The position numbers were made by a program, and so were the translations under genes. The notes under the pieces were generated by a model. That model worked only from the letters and a program-made list of their open reading frames with translations, was not told where the DNA came from and searched no databases. This document shows positions 1 to 8,940 of a DNA stretch of 42,052 bases, one piece after another. The DNA comes from Acidobacteriota bacterium (GTDB taxonomy: Bacteria; Acidobacteriota; Terriglobia; 20CM-2-55-15), in contig QHWY01000238.1 in assembly GCA_003223875.1 (NCBI GenBank), positions 1 through 42,052 on the forward strand. Reading direction: 5' to 3'. The stretch's first letter is position 1. Every line of letters begins with the position of its first letter.

Positions 1-490
1 TAGTTTCGATGTTGTATCCGTCGTGGATATGCCCGAGGTCTTGAATGCCGTTCAGCAGGCCCGGAAAGAGGTTCAGACGCGATTTGATTTGAAGGATTCG
101 AAGTCTCAAATCGATCTAAACGAGAAGGACAAGAAACTTGTTATTCAAAGCATCGATGATTACAAACTGAAGGCTGTAGTCGATGTTCTTCAGCAAAAGC
201 TCGCCAAACGCAAGGTTCCTCTGAAAAATTTTTCTTATGGACCTATCACTCCGGCCGCTGGCGGAACAGCACGGCAGGAGATTACGATTCAATCCGGCAT
301 ACCCGTCGAAAAATGTAGAGAGATCGTGAAGAAGATCAAGGACAGCAAGATCAAGGTCCAGTCTTCGATTCAGGGGGATTTCGTCCGCGTCAGTGGGAAG
401 AGCCGCGACTTGCTTCAGGAAGTCATCCAATTGCTCCGCGCCTCGGATTTCGGACTCGAATTGCAATTCATCAACTACCGAACATTCTGA
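1..490 (+). CDS. yajQ: YajQ/DUF520 family cyclic-di-GMP/nucleotide-binding protein, 5'-truncated
   Basis: The reading frame is open from base 2 (S-F-D-V-V-S, the usual YajQ N-terminus after the initiator) through the TGA at 488-490, so only one or two codons lie outside the window and the ATG at 23 is internal. Family landmarks are the RFD motif following the first helix, the C-terminal KKIKDSKIKVQ segment, the QGDFVRVSGKSRD motif and a terminal FINYR (FxNFR in most YajQ). YajQ proteins are about 160-residue cytoplasmic proteins with two ferredoxin-like folds. They bind nucleotides, and some bind cyclic-di-GMP and act on transcription factors. Nothing next to it (a repeat, then a TonB receptor) suggests a specific pathway. 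Family assignment is secure; the ligand is not shown by the sequence. Confidence 0.93.
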   Translation, partial: SFDVVSVVDMPEVLNAVQQARKEVQTRFDLKDSKSQIDLNEKDKKLVIQSIDDYKLKAVVDVLQQKLAKRKVPLKNFSYGPITPAAGGTARQEITIQSGIPVEKCREIVKKIKDSKIKVQSSIQGDFVRVSGKSRDLLQEVIQLLRASDFGLELQFINYRTF

Positions 491-498
491 GTTACCCT

Positions 499-750
499 AA
501 GCCGCGAAGCGGCGTGAGAAGATAGCCCAGCGCGTCAGCGCTGGGGATTGTGTTCGTCTACATCACAGCCCCAGAGGGGCGGCAGATTTGAAGCTCTGCC
601 GCCGCTTCGCGGCTTGTCTCGCCCATGAAATCAAACCCAGGGCTCGCGCCCTGGGCTACCGCTCTTACGGCGCTTCGCGGCGTTGGGCAACAGCCCCTGC
701 TCCGTGGGCTAAACTCTGGACGCCGCTTCAACCCCTAAACTGCTTGCGCA
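499..750. repeat. Dispersed extragenic palindromic repeat filling the yajQ-TonB receptor gap
   Basis: The roughly 315-bp gap after yajQ is mostly short hairpin-forming modules: GCCGCGAAGCGGC at about 501-513, AGCCCAGCGCGTCAGCGCTGG at about 524-544, GCCGCTTCGCGGC at about 601-613, and CCCAGGGCTCGCGCCCTGGG at about 637-656. The 588-658 module recurs almost base for base at 29680-29751, and the 515-566 module recurs at about 29801-29850. This is a dispersed family rather than decayed coding sequence. The short open frames over it carry no family signal. I see no clear promoter for the downstream receptor gene. Confidence 0.75.
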
Positions 751-806
751 TCAAGCAAAACCCTCGGTAGACTTGCCGCAAATTAAGGTCAAGGGTGGAG
801 GAGTCG

Positions 807-3800
807 ATGATGAAGCGGGGTGTCAGTCTGGCTTTGTTGTTTTGTTTGGTGGCCGGCATGTCGTACGGCCAGGGCGGAGCAAGCGTTCAAGGAGCGATTA
901 CCGATGCTACGGGTGCGGTGCTGCCGGGGGCAAGTGTCAATGTCAAGAACTCCGGAACGGGATCGTCGGTCGAGCTGGTGACGGATGAGCGGGGACGATT
1001 TCTCGTACCGGTCCTGCAGCCGGGTGAATACGAGATCCAAGCGTCATTGCCGGGATTTCAGACGGTGTCGAGGCGCGGTATCCGTTTAGCGGTCGGTCAG
1101 AACGCGGTCATCGATATCAAACTGGATGTCGGACAAGTGACGAACCAAGTCGAAGTCGTGGCCGACGCGAACCCGATCAATCTTACTTCCGCTGCCGTCA
1201 GCGGGCTCGTCAACGACAAACAGATTCGTGATCTTCCGTTGAACGGGCGATCGTTTCAGCAACTTGCGCTCTTGCAAACCGGAGTCACCGCCGCACTGGC
1301 TGCGGGTAACGACGTCGTCGGCGGGCGCACTCCGAAAATCTCAATTAACGGCGCGCGGCCGGAGCAGAACAATTTTCTGCTCGACGGCACGGACATTAAT
1401 AATGTCTATAACAAGACTCCAGGTTCCTCTGCTGGTGTGCTGCTTGGAGTGGATTCAGTACTCGAATTCCAGGTTCTGACCAATTCGTATTCTGCCGAAT
1501 TCGGAAGATCCTCGGGCGGCGTGATCAATGCCGTGACGCGATCCGGTGAAAATAGTGTCCACGGATCGGCCTTCGAATTCCTGCGCAACTCGGCGCTCGA
1601 TGCGAAAGATTTTTTCGACCCAAAGAACAAGCCCATTCCTCCGTTCAAGCGAAATCAATTTGGAGCGACATTGGGCGGACCGATTCAGCGCGATAAGACG
1701 TTTTACTTCCTCGCTTACGAGGGACTCATTGAACGGCTTGGTGTCAGCGGCGCAACTTTCGTTCCCGATGCGGATGCCCGTCGCGGGATGATCGACGGGC
1801 GCCAGGTTACGCTGCACCCACAGGTCGGACCTTACTTGGATTTGTTTCCACCGCCGAACGGCCGGGCTTTTTCCGGCGGCATCGGCGAGTACCTGTTCTC
1901 GCGTTCCCAGCCAACCGATGAGCATTACGTGCAGGGACGCATTGATCATCAGTACTCCAATAAAGACGCGATTTTCACGCGCTATACGTTCGATAATGGA
2001 ACGGTCAATCGAATCCCGATCAACAAGACCCCAATTGCTTACACAGGCGAAAGTTCGCGCAACCAGTATTCGACTACAGAATGGCGGCATACATTTTCCC
2101 CAACCCTCTTGAACCAGTTGCGATTCGGCATTAACCGCTCGACCTCGCTTGCCGATAACGTGCGCACAGTCGACCTACCGCCCTCCATGTCATGGATTCC
2201 GGGAGAAAAGTTTGGATACTTTACCATTAGCGGCGTCGTTACGGAGATGGGCGGCGACTACCGGCTTCCCCGCTTCGACCGGCTGAATAATATTTCGCTC
2301 AACGATATGGGATTCGTCACCCGGGGACGACACGCCATGCGTTTCGGGTTCGAAGGCCAGCGCATCCACTTCAACCAGAACACCACCAGCCAGCGTGGTG
2401 GTATCGTGACGTTCCCAACCTTGGCAAATTTCCTGGCGGGCACGCCCAGCACCGTGGAATTTGTACTGCCTGGGAAGCTCGATCCGGTGCGTGGATACCG
2501 GCAGTGGCTATTCGCGATGTTTTTGCAAGATGACGTGCGCGTTAAATCGAACTTAACGATGAATCTTGGCTTGCGTTACGAATTCATCACTGTTCCGACC
2601 GAAGTGAACGGAAAGATTTCGAATTTACGCAATGTCAATGACAGCCAGACCACCGTTGGTGATCCGTGGCACAACAATCCGTCGTTGAAGAATTTCGCAC
2701 CGCGCGTGGGACTGGTGTGGGATCCGTTCAAGACCGGAAAGACATCGATACGTTCTGGTTTCGGGATATTCTTCGATGAGATTCTGCCCAAGTACTACTT
2801 CTTTACAGGCAGCCTGAATCCGCCGTTTACCACGAGAACCTCCCTGACGAATCCTCCATTTCCAAACGTTGTCGCGAACTTCAACCCCGACACGGTCAAG
2901 CCGCAATTACAGGTCGTGAGTTTCGATTTGAAAACGCCGTACATCATGCAATACAACTTGGCTATTCAGCGGCAACTGCCGTGGAACTGGGATTTCACGA
3001 TCGGCTATGCCGGATCGCGCGGCAATCACTTGATTCGCGTGGGGGACATCAATCTAGCACCCTGGGTCGTTGTGGACGGTGCGAAGGTTTTCCAACCTCA
3101 ACTCGGAAGAAGGAATCCTAATTTCGTCGGTGTGTGGCAACGCGTGACCGATTCGCAGTCGTTCTACAATTCGCTTCAAGTGAGCGCGATCAAACGATTC
3201 TCGGGAGGGTTCCGCGCGCAAGCGTCGTACACGTTCTCACGATCTGTCGACGATGCCAGCGGAATCAACTCTCAGGATTTCAGCAATAACATTCAGTATG
3301 TGGCGGATTTCTATGATCGGACGTACGATCGCGGGCTCTCGGCGTTTCACATGAAGCACAACCTGACGTTCAATTGGACCTACGATCTGCCGTTCGCGAA
3401 GAACTCTCAGGGCCTGGTCAGGGCTCTCTTCAAAGGGTGGCAGATGAACAACATCACGGCCATCAATAGCGGAGCACCTTTCACGGTACAAATCTCCGGC
3501 TACAACCGGTCGGGCAATCTGAACACGACGAACTTCTCGTTGAATGAAAGGCCGAACCTGAAACCCGGCCGATCGAACAATCCGATATTGGGCGGACCAG
3601 ATCGTTATTGGGATGTCACGGCATTCGAGCTGGGGCCGCTGAATCAGCGCGGCAACCTCGGCCGGAATACGCTCATCGGGCCCGGATTGGTGAATGTCGA
3701 CTTCTCGCTGGTGAAGTCGTTTGACGTCGCCGAAGGCAAGTTCCTGCAGTTCCGTGCGGAAGCGTTCAACGCGCCCAATCACCCGAATTTCGCTGTGCCG

Positions 3801-3917
3801 TCGCTGCGGACCGCCTTCACGAACGCCAGTGGGGTGCAGTCGCCGACTGTCGGTGTGATCTCTTCTACCGTAACTCGGCCGCGGCAAATTCAGTTTGGAT
3901 TGAAACTGACGTATTAG
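807..3917 (+). CDS. Oar-like TonB-dependent outer-membrane receptor with N-terminal carboxypeptidase-regulatory-like domain
   Basis: About 1036 residues. The Met-Met start at 807/810 follows a GGAGGAG Shine-Dalgarno at 797-803, and a cleavable signal peptide follows (KRG, hydrophobic core LALLFCLVAG, then SYGQ). An upstream in-frame GTG at 795 sits inside the ribosome-binding site and is rejected. Residues about 25-110 form the CarboxypepD_reg-like beta-sandwich (GAITDATGAVLPGASV, then FLVPVLQPGEYEI). A plug domain follows (IRDLPLNGRSFQQL, then SINGARPEQNNFLLDG), then a long beta-barrel ending in aromatic-rich LKLTY. Acidobacterial genomes carry many such receptors for large substrates such as glycans or peptides; the ligand here is unknown. 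There is no ExbB/ExbD/TonB or SusD partner beside it. A palindromic hairpin follows the stop immediately. Confidence 0.92.
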   Translation: MMKRGVSLALLFCLVAGMSYGQGGASVQGAITDATGAVLPGASVNVKNSGTGSSVELVTDERGRFLVPVLQPGEYEIQASLPGFQTVSRRGIRLAVGQNAVIDIKLDVGQVTNQVEVVADANPINLTSAAVSGLVNDKQIRDLPLNGRSFQQLALLQTGVTAALAAGNDVVGGRTPKISINGARPEQNNFLLDGTDINNVYNKTPGSSAGVLLGVDSVLEFQVLTNSYSAEFGRSSGGVINAVTRSGENSVHGSAFEFLRNSALDAKDFFDPKNKPIPPFKRNQFGATLGGPIQRDKTFYFLAYEGLIERLGVSGATFVPDADARRGMIDGRQVTLHPQVGPYLDLFPPPNGRAFSGGIGEYLFSRSQPTDEHYVQGRIDHQYSNKDAIFTRYTFDNGTVNRIPINKTPIAYTGESSRNQYSTTEWRHTFSPTLLNQLRFGINRSTSLADNVRTVDLPPSMSWIPGEKFGYFTISGVVTEMGGDYRLPRFDRLNNISLNDMGFVTRGRHAMRFGFEGQRIHFNQNTTSQRGGIVTFPTLANFLAGTPSTVEFVLPGKLDPVRGYRQWLFAMFLQDDVRVKSNLTMNLGLRYEFITVPTEVNGKISNLRNVNDSQTTVGDPWHNNPSLKNFAPRVGLVWDPFKTGKTSIRSGFGIFFDEILPKYYFFTGSLNPPFTTRTSLTNPPFPNVVANFNPDTVKPQLQVVSFDLKTPYIMQYNLAIQRQLPWNWDFTIGYAGSRGNHLIRVGDINLAPWVVVDGAKVFQPQLGRRNPNFVGVWQRVTDSQSFYNSLQVSAIKRFSGGFRAQASYTFSRSVDDASGINSQDFSNNIQYVADFYDRTYDRGLSAFHMKHNLTFNWTYDLPFAKNSQGLVRALFKGWQMNNITAINSGAPFTVQISGYNRSGNLNTTNFSLNERPNLKPGRSNNPILGGPDRYWDVTAFELGPLNQRGNLGRNTLIGPGLVNVDFSLVKSFDVAEGKFLQFRAEAFNAPNHPNFAVPSLRTAFTNASGVQSPTVGVISSTVTRPRQIQFGLKLTY

Positions 3918-3920
3918 GCT

Positions 3921-3995
3921 CTGTAGCGGCGGTCTATGACCGCCGACAATCCAGCAATTCGAGAGATCGCCGGCGGTCATAGACCGCCGCTACAG
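3921..3995. repeat. Perfect 25-bp inverted repeat with nested palindromes (REP-like; possible terminator)
   Basis: The arms at 3921-3945 and 3971-3995 are exact reverse complements and flank a 25-nt loop. Each arm is itself a hairpin: CGGCGGTC, a 3-nt loop TAT, then GACCGCCG. The element begins three bases after the receptor stop codon and ends two bases before the AGGAGG of the aminotransferase. It can therefore act as a terminator for the receptor and also lies in the leader of the next gene. Its doubly nested symmetry is typical of REP/BIME-type elements. There is no T-tract, so intrinsic termination is uncertain. Confidence 0.8.
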
Positions 3996-4010
3996 CTAGG
4001 AGGTTCCATC

Positions 4011-5312
4011 ATGTGGAGTCGGCGTTCGTTTTTGCGAATAGTCGGAGGCGCATCCGCGTTTGCGCTGCGGCCGGCGGGAATTCAGGAAATAAGAGCCGCA
4101 ACAGCGGCTGTTGCCGGGCGCGAACCCGAGGACGTCGCGGCTGACGAGGCATACTGGCGTGAGATTCAGTTCGCCTTTACGCTGGATCGCACGCTCATCA
4201 ATCTCAATAACGGCAATCAGTGTCCCGCCCCCACAGTCGTTCACGAGGCGTGCAAGCGATACATGGATTGGGCCAATCAGGCGCCCGCGTATCACCGTGC
4301 GTTGATCGAAAAAAATATCGAAACTGCGCGGCGGCGGCTGGCCGCCGAATTCGGCGCAAATCCGGAGGAGATTGCCATCACGCGCAACGCGAGCGAATCG
4401 CTTCAGATTGCGCAAATGGGCATCGATCTGAGACCCGGCGACGAGGTCATCACAACCGAGCAGGATTATCCCCGGATGCTGACCACGTGGGACCAACGCG
4501 AAAGGCGCGACAAAATCAAAGTCACGCACCTGGATTTTCCATGCCCCACAACTCAGGCGGACTTGCTGCGGCGATTCGAGGCGGCGATTACACGGCAGAC
4601 GAAGGTTCTGCATTTCTGTCACATCACGAATCAATCCGGACAGCTTTTCCCAGTGCGCGAACTAACATCCATGGCCCGCCGCCGGGGCATCATTACTATT
4701 GTTGACGGGGCGCATGCGTTGGGGCACTTTCCGTTCAAGCTGACCGATCTCGGCATGGATTATTACGGCGTCAGCCTCCACAAATGGCTGCTCGCGCCCC
4801 TTGGAACAGGTTTGCTCTACGTCCGCAAGGAGCGCATTGCTTCGACATGGCCGCTACAGGCCGCGCCCTCGCGACACGACAACGATATCCGCAAATTCGA
4901 AGAGATCGGCACCAACTCGCCCGCTCCAAAAGCTGCAATCAACGAGGCGATCGCATTCCAGCAAGCGATCGGCATTGAAAGAAAAGCCGCGCGTCTGCGT
5001 TACCTGACGCTGCGCTGGGCCAACGAGCTGAAGAAGCACGAGCGCATCCGGTTGCATTCCAGCCTCGAACCCGGACAGACATGGGGATTAGCCGTGGTTT
5101 CGATCAACGGCATCGATTCGAATAAACTCGTCTCGCACCTTTGGGACAAATACCGCATCGTCATCACGGCTGTCGGACACGATAATCCCAAAGAACCTGG
5201 CCTGAGCTACCACGGCCTCCGCGTCACGCCCAACATCTACACTCCTCTCGAGGAGATCGACACGTTTGTCGAAGCCACGCAAAACGTGTTGAAGAACGGA
5301 CTTCCCGCATAA
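4011..5312 (+). CDS. Tat-exported class V (PLP) aminotransferase, isopenicillin N epimerase/cysteine-desulfurase-like
   Basis: 433 residues from the ATG at 4011, which has AGGAGG at 3998-4003. A longer in-frame start would read through the upstream palindrome and is rejected. The N-terminus is a twin-arginine signal (RRSFLR at residues 4-9, then a hydrophobic stretch). The fold-type I PLP core is present: ITRNASESLQ phosphate-cup region, IVDGAHALG with the pyridine-nitrogen Asp near residue 232, and SLHKW with the Schiff-base Lys near residue 258. Class V enzymes include epimerases, desulfurases and kynureninases. The order of motifs and the Tat signal fit the secreted isopenicillin-N-epimerase-like group common in Acidobacteriota. 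Substrate unknown. Folding with PLP in the cytoplasm before export would explain use of Tat. Confidence 0.88.
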   Translation: MWSRRSFLRIVGGASAFALRPAGIQEIRAATAAVAGREPEDVAADEAYWREIQFAFTLDRTLINLNNGNQCPAPTVVHEACKRYMDWANQAPAYHRALIEKNIETARRRLAAEFGANPEEIAITRNASESLQIAQMGIDLRPGDEVITTEQDYPRMLTTWDQRERRDKIKVTHLDFPCPTTQADLLRRFEAAITRQTKVLHFCHITNQSGQLFPVRELTSMARRRGIITIVDGAHALGHFPFKLTDLGMDYYGVSLHKWLLAPLGTGLLYVRKERIASTWPLQAAPSRHDNDIRKFEEIGTNSPAPKAAINEAIAFQQAIGIERKAARLRYLTLRWANELKKHERIRLHSSLEPGQTWGLAVVSINGIDSNKLVSHLWDKYRIVITAVGHDNPKEPGLSYHGLRVTPNIYTPLEEIDTFVEATQNVLKNGLPA

Positions 5313-5325
5313 GGACCTTTGCACG

Positions 5326-5394
5326 ATGACGCCACAGGAAATTCAACGAACAATGGACTTCATTCTCCGCAGCCAGGCACTCAATTTAAGTTGA
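5326..5394 (+). pseudogene. N-terminal remnant of a small conserved hypothetical protein
   Basis: A 22-codon frame starting ATG at 5326 reads MTPQEIQRTMDFILRSQA and then stops at 5392-5394. From memory, this opening resembles the start of a family of short coiled-coil hypothetical proteins frequent in Acidobacteria, of which only the first helix remains. It follows the aminotransferase stop by 13 bases and runs into the 3' end of the convergent patatin gene. It could also be a genuine micropeptide, but its abrupt end favours a remnant. Confidence 0.35.
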
Positions 5395-7605
5395 GCCATA
5401 CGATCCATACGCCTCCCTTAACTTCCACTGCTCGACCTCGTCAATGCAGTGCTGGTATGCAACGTCGACGAGTTTGTAAGCGGACTTCCAATCAAACAAA
5501 TCGATCTCCGATGTCGGAGGTTGAAGGTACAAATCCGCTTGTCCCTTACTCACATCACCAGCCCGGATGCTCCCGAGTTGCGCCGCGCGAGAAAGAATAT
5601 TAAAGATGTGCGGCAGTTCCGTCTTGTTGCCGAACGGATTAAGTTGTTTCCATCGCAATCGCCAGCCCGACAGCGAGGCCGCCGGGTTGGGGCGAACGGT
5701 CAAGTCCATGACCGAACCGACGTCAACTGCAATTACGGATCCCCTGCAGCGTTTGCGCATGACATCGACGGGTAGATTGCTAAGCACCCCACCGTCAACA
5801 AGTATGTGCCCATTGCAAACGACAGGTGGCCAGATTCCAGGTATAGCACTACTCGCCCGAACGGAACTGGATACAAGGCCTTCTTCATGTACGACCACGT
5901 CTGCCTTGCTCAAGTCGGTTGAAGTACAAAAATACGGAATCCAGAGGTCTTCGATTCGAACCCCACCAAATAGGTCCTCCAAAGATCTTGTGAAACGCCG
6001 AGCTGAATTCAGTGCTACCGCAGGAAAAGTCAAATCCCGCAGGAAGTGTTTGCGGAAAGTATCGCTGAAGTCTTTTCCGATTCTGATCAAGGCCGCAACG
6101 TCGGCGTTTATCGCCCACAGGGCGGCCACAGCAGCGCCGATGCTAGTGCCACCCACAAAATCGATCGGCACACCGCAATGCTCCAGCGCACGGATCGCGC
6201 CAACGTGGCCGTGACCTCGAGCACCACCACCGCTAAGGACCAAACCAACGGCTTTGTCCGTGATGAATCTGGCCAGACGTTGGTAGTCGGTCGCGTGACC
6301 GATTCGAATATGATGATGCGCGTCTACTTGACGCTTGCTCAACCAGGCAGCCGTTCCCGAAGGTACTTTGGCGCCGTCGGAGTGGAGGAGGACGAGTTCC
6401 TTGCGCGCGGCACGATTGGTCACTGTCCGCTCGAAAATAGCAGACTCCAATTCTCGAACACTTGGATCGTCTTTCGCCGAAGAAACGATGAGAATCAAGT
6501 CGGCGGAGCGTATACACAACGCCGTCCACGGGGAAAGACGAGGATCGCATTCCAATAGGAGATACGAAAATTGATCTTCGTATTCTGCCAACCAATTGAT
6601 CAGTCGCGTATGCCCCGCTTCATCGGTGACTGATGACGATCCCGGCCCCAGCTCATAATCGATTCGTCGGCTGCTCAAGTGAAGTGAAGGGCCGGCAATT
6701 CCGGATATTGCTTCAATCATTCGTTCAATGAAAGCGGACGGTACGCCATCACTTTGTGCTGTTACAATCGCGATCGTTGATAGACGGGCTTTCGGAATCC
6801 TCCCTGTGGCATTGTGACTGATGATCGTGGCGAGCCGCTTAGCAATGTATCTCATACATTGCGGATTCTGACTGAGCAGCAGTTCGAACTGCCCTTTGGA
6901 CAATCGCACCAGTTGCGTGTCTCGAGTGGCGCGGACTGTTCTCGAGCGTGGTTCGTCTGTTAGCAGTCCCATTTCGCCGACAAGATCTCCGCGGCCGACA
7001 TACCCGACGATCTCTTCCCGCCCATCGCCTCCCACGGCCACAACTTCTAGTCTTCCGCATACCACAACGTACAGATAATCTGGGGTGTCACCCTGTTTGA
7101 ACAGCGTCTCCATGCCGGCCAGACGGATCCAATTTGCCTCACCATCCAACATTCGTAACGTCTCAATATCGACACCTGCCATTAAGGGAGAAGAAGCGAT
7201 ATGGAAACTGAGCAACCGCCGTGCAGCAACGCGCACAAGTTCGTTGTAAACGCCTGGGTGCTTATCAAATAGAGTCGCCAACCTCGGCAGTGAGAGTTTC
7301 ATCACCTCGGCAGGAGCCGAAGCGTAAACCGTGGCCTTCCGTGGTCTGTGGAACAGAACGACGCTTTCGCCGATCCAGTCACTTGGACCGAACCTGGCAA
7401 GAAGTTGCCGCTGGCCATTCCCGAGCATGGCGACCATCTCGAGGGAACCGGAAACGACGATGTACATGGCGTCGTCGAATTCACCTTGCAGAAAAAGAAC
7501 GTCGCCGGTACTCAGCATCAAATGCTCGCTGCCGCCTTCGACAATCTCCAGAGCAGAGTCGGGTAGCCCGCGGAATCCTGGCACTGATGCTAAAAGTTCG
7601 ACCAT
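5386..7605 (-). CDS. Neuropathy-target-esterase-like patatin phospholipase with two cyclic-nucleotide-binding domains
   Basis: 739 residues. Two cNMP-binding-like domains occupy about residues 5-135 and 140-265; the second has the canonical GDLVGEMGLLTDEPRSRTVRA cassette with the conserved RTV. Residues about 275-440 look like the degenerate MinD/ParA-type region of NTE proteins (IAIVTAQSDGVPSAF, LLLECDPRLSPWT), without a GKT P-loop. The patatin domain spans about 450-640: oxyanion loop SGGGARGHGHVGA near 455, nucleophile in GGTSIGA near 485, and the catalytic Asp in DGGVLSNLP near 603. NTE-type enzymes deacylate phosphatidylcholine and lysophospholipids at membranes. No transmembrane segment is evident. 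It converges on the aminotransferase and diverges from the HlyD gene. The regulatory nucleotide, if any, is unknown. Confidence 0.93.
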   Translation of the reverse strand: MVELLASVPGFRGLPDSALEIVEGGSEHLMLSTGDVLFLQGEFDDAMYIVVSGSLEMVAMLGNGQRQLLARFGPSDWIGESVVLFHRPRKATVYASAPAEVMKLSLPRLATLFDKHPGVYNELVRVAARRLLSFHIASSPLMAGVDIETLRMLDGEANWIRLAGMETLFKQGDTPDYLYVVVCGRLEVVAVGGDGREEIVGYVGRGDLVGEMGLLTDEPRSRTVRATRDTQLVRLSKGQFELLLSQNPQCMRYIAKRLATIISHNATGRIPKARLSTIAIVTAQSDGVPSAFIERMIEAISGIAGPSLHLSSRRIDYELGPGSSSVTDEAGHTRLINWLAEYEDQFSYLLLECDPRLSPWTALCIRSADLILIVSSAKDDPSVRELESAIFERTVTNRAARKELVLLHSDGAKVPSGTAAWLSKRQVDAHHHIRIGHATDYQRLARFITDKAVGLVLSGGGARGHGHVGAIRALEHCGVPIDFVGGTSIGAAVAALWAINADVAALIRIGKDFSDTFRKHFLRDLTFPAVALNSARRFTRSLEDLFGGVRIEDLWIPYFCTSTDLSKADVVVHEEGLVSSSVRASSAIPGIWPPVVCNGHILVDGGVLSNLPVDVMRKRCRGSVIAVDVGSVMDLTVRPNPAASLSGWRLRWKQLNPFGNKTELPHIFNILSRAAQLGSIRAGDVSKGQADLYLQPPTSEIDLFDWKSAYKLVDVAYQHCIDEVEQWKLREAYGSYGST

Positions 7606-7809
7606 CTTCTTTCAAGAAACCGCTTTCATCGACCTCCCAGGAAATTACCAAGCGTCACGGGTTTTCTACCTGGCTGGAAAAACCAACGGCATTTTTGCGA
7701 AAAACGCTGCACAGCGTTGCCTCGAGACACTAATGCGAGTGGCCGAAGTCTATACCCGATATCAGGATTTTGAAAGAAGAAGACAAATGTGCCCTTCCTA
7801 CATTTCTTC

Positions 7810-7838
7810 TTGACCTATTTGCACGACGGACGAAGAAT
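7810..7838 (+). promoter_or_regulatory. Possible sigma-70-like promoter for the HlyD-TolC genes
   Basis: TTGACC at 7810-7815 and AAGAAT at 7833-7838 are separated by 17 bp, about 40 bp upstream of the GTG start at 7878. The -35 is a 5/6 match and the -10 a 4/6 match. The 272-bp gap between the divergent patatin and HlyD genes holds nothing else I can name. Confidence 0.3.
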
Positions 7839-7877
7839 GACTCACCGAAACGGTGGCTCACCGACTAGGAGTGACCT

Positions 7878-8900
7878 GTGAATTTGGGGACCTTATCCCG
7901 CAGTTGCGTTGTGGCGTTCGCTCTCCACCTTGTTAGTGGATGCAATAGTCCCGAAGCAACAACGGCGCCTGCTCCAAACGTCGACCACGAGATTGTTGTT
8001 GCGGCCCCGGGCCTGGTCGAACCTTCGACAGAAGAATTCAAAATCACATCGGAAGTCAGCGGCAAGATTCGGTCTGTCTCCGTAGAAGAAGGAGATCATG
8101 TCGAGCGCGGACAGGTTGTCGCTACTTTGGAAAATTCCGAATATCAGGCACGAATTCGATCCGCTGAGGCGGAAGTAAAAGAAAAAGAGGCCGAATTACA
8201 GCGGCTTATTAACGGAGCGCGCTCTGAAGAGCGTCAGCTCGCGAAATTTCAAGTCGAGGAAGCCCAGGTGGTGCTGCGAAACGCAGAGACGGAAGTAAAG
8301 CGGCGCCAGGAACTGTACAAAAACGGCGATGTTTCCAAAGAAGAACTCGAACGAGCCGAACGGGATTACAAAGTCGCCGTCGCTCGCGCCGGGCAAGCTG
8401 TAGAAAATCAGGCCCTGATCAATGCGGAAGCGCGCGCCGATGATATTGCAAAGGCCGAGGCGGCTATCCATGTTGCAGCCGGACGAGTCATGGAAAATCG
8501 GGCGCTACTGGATAAGACGGTCATCCCCTCGCCGATCGGCGGCATTGTGTTGCGAAAACATCTGAAGCCCGGCGAGATTGTCGCTGTTGGCTCCAATACA
8601 CCCATCCTGACGCTTGGAGATACGGCGGGGTTGCGCGTGCGCGTTGATGTTGATGAGGCGGACATCGGCAAGATCCAAGTTGGCCAACGCGCTTACGTTT
8701 CAGCGTCAGCCTATGGCAACCGAAAATTTTGGGGCCGAGTGGTGCGGATCAGCCAGATGCTGGGGAAAAAGAATATCCGCACTGAAGAACCGACCGAGCG
8801 CATCGATACGAAAATACTCGAAACACTGATCGAATTGGATGAAGAATCCAAATTGCCTCCGGGCCTCCGCGTCAATACCTTCATTGTCGTCCACGAATAG
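7878..8900 (+). CDS. HlyD/DevB-type periplasmic adaptor (membrane fusion) lipoprotein
   Basis: 340 residues from a GTG start with TAGGAG at 7866-7871. The signal sequence ends in a lipobox (LVSGC, Cys at about residue 22), so it is probably anchored by lipid. The biotinyl-lipoyl-like half motif (GKIRSVSVEEGDHVERGQVVATLEN) is at about 60-90. A long alpha-hairpin rich in Glu, Arg and Ala runs about 95-210, and the second lipoyl half (IPSPIGGIVLRKHLKPGEIV) follows at about 215-240, then the beta-barrel domain. Such adaptors bridge an inner-membrane ABC or RND pump to TolC. With the TolC gene 40 bp downstream and the ABC genes converging from the other strand, it most likely forms a DevBCA/MacAB-like tripartite exporter with them. 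Confidence 0.9.
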   Translation: MNLGTLSRSCVVAFALHLVSGCNSPEATTAPAPNVDHEIVVAAPGLVEPSTEEFKITSEVSGKIRSVSVEEGDHVERGQVVATLENSEYQARIRSAEAEVKEKEAELQRLINGARSEERQLAKFQVEEAQVVLRNAETEVKRRQELYKNGDVSKEELERAERDYKVAVARAGQAVENQALINAEARADDIAKAEAAIHVAAGRVMENRALLDKTVIPSPIGGIVLRKHLKPGEIVAVGSNTPILTLGDTAGLRVRVDVDEADIGKIQVGQRAYVSASAYGNRKFWGRVVRISQMLGKKNIRTEEPTERIDTKILETLIELDEESKLPPGLRVNTFIVVHE

Positions 8901-8940
8901 CTGGTGACGGTGACAACCCGGGTTTCACAGGAGAATACCA

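Noticed and set aside
588..770. Short open frame over the repeat after yajQ
   Set aside because: It is the translation of palindromic repeat modules that recur at 29680-29866 and has no protein-family signal.
1455..2090. Long antisense frames in the receptor gene, and likewise at 3237-3980, 5567-6214 and 23351-24172
   Set aside because: They mirror strong coding genes on the other strand, have biased shadow composition and no recognisable motifs.
3936..4010. Upstream extension of the aminotransferase
   Set aside because: It reads through the inverted repeat; the ATG at 4011 has AGGAGG and starts a proper Tat signal.
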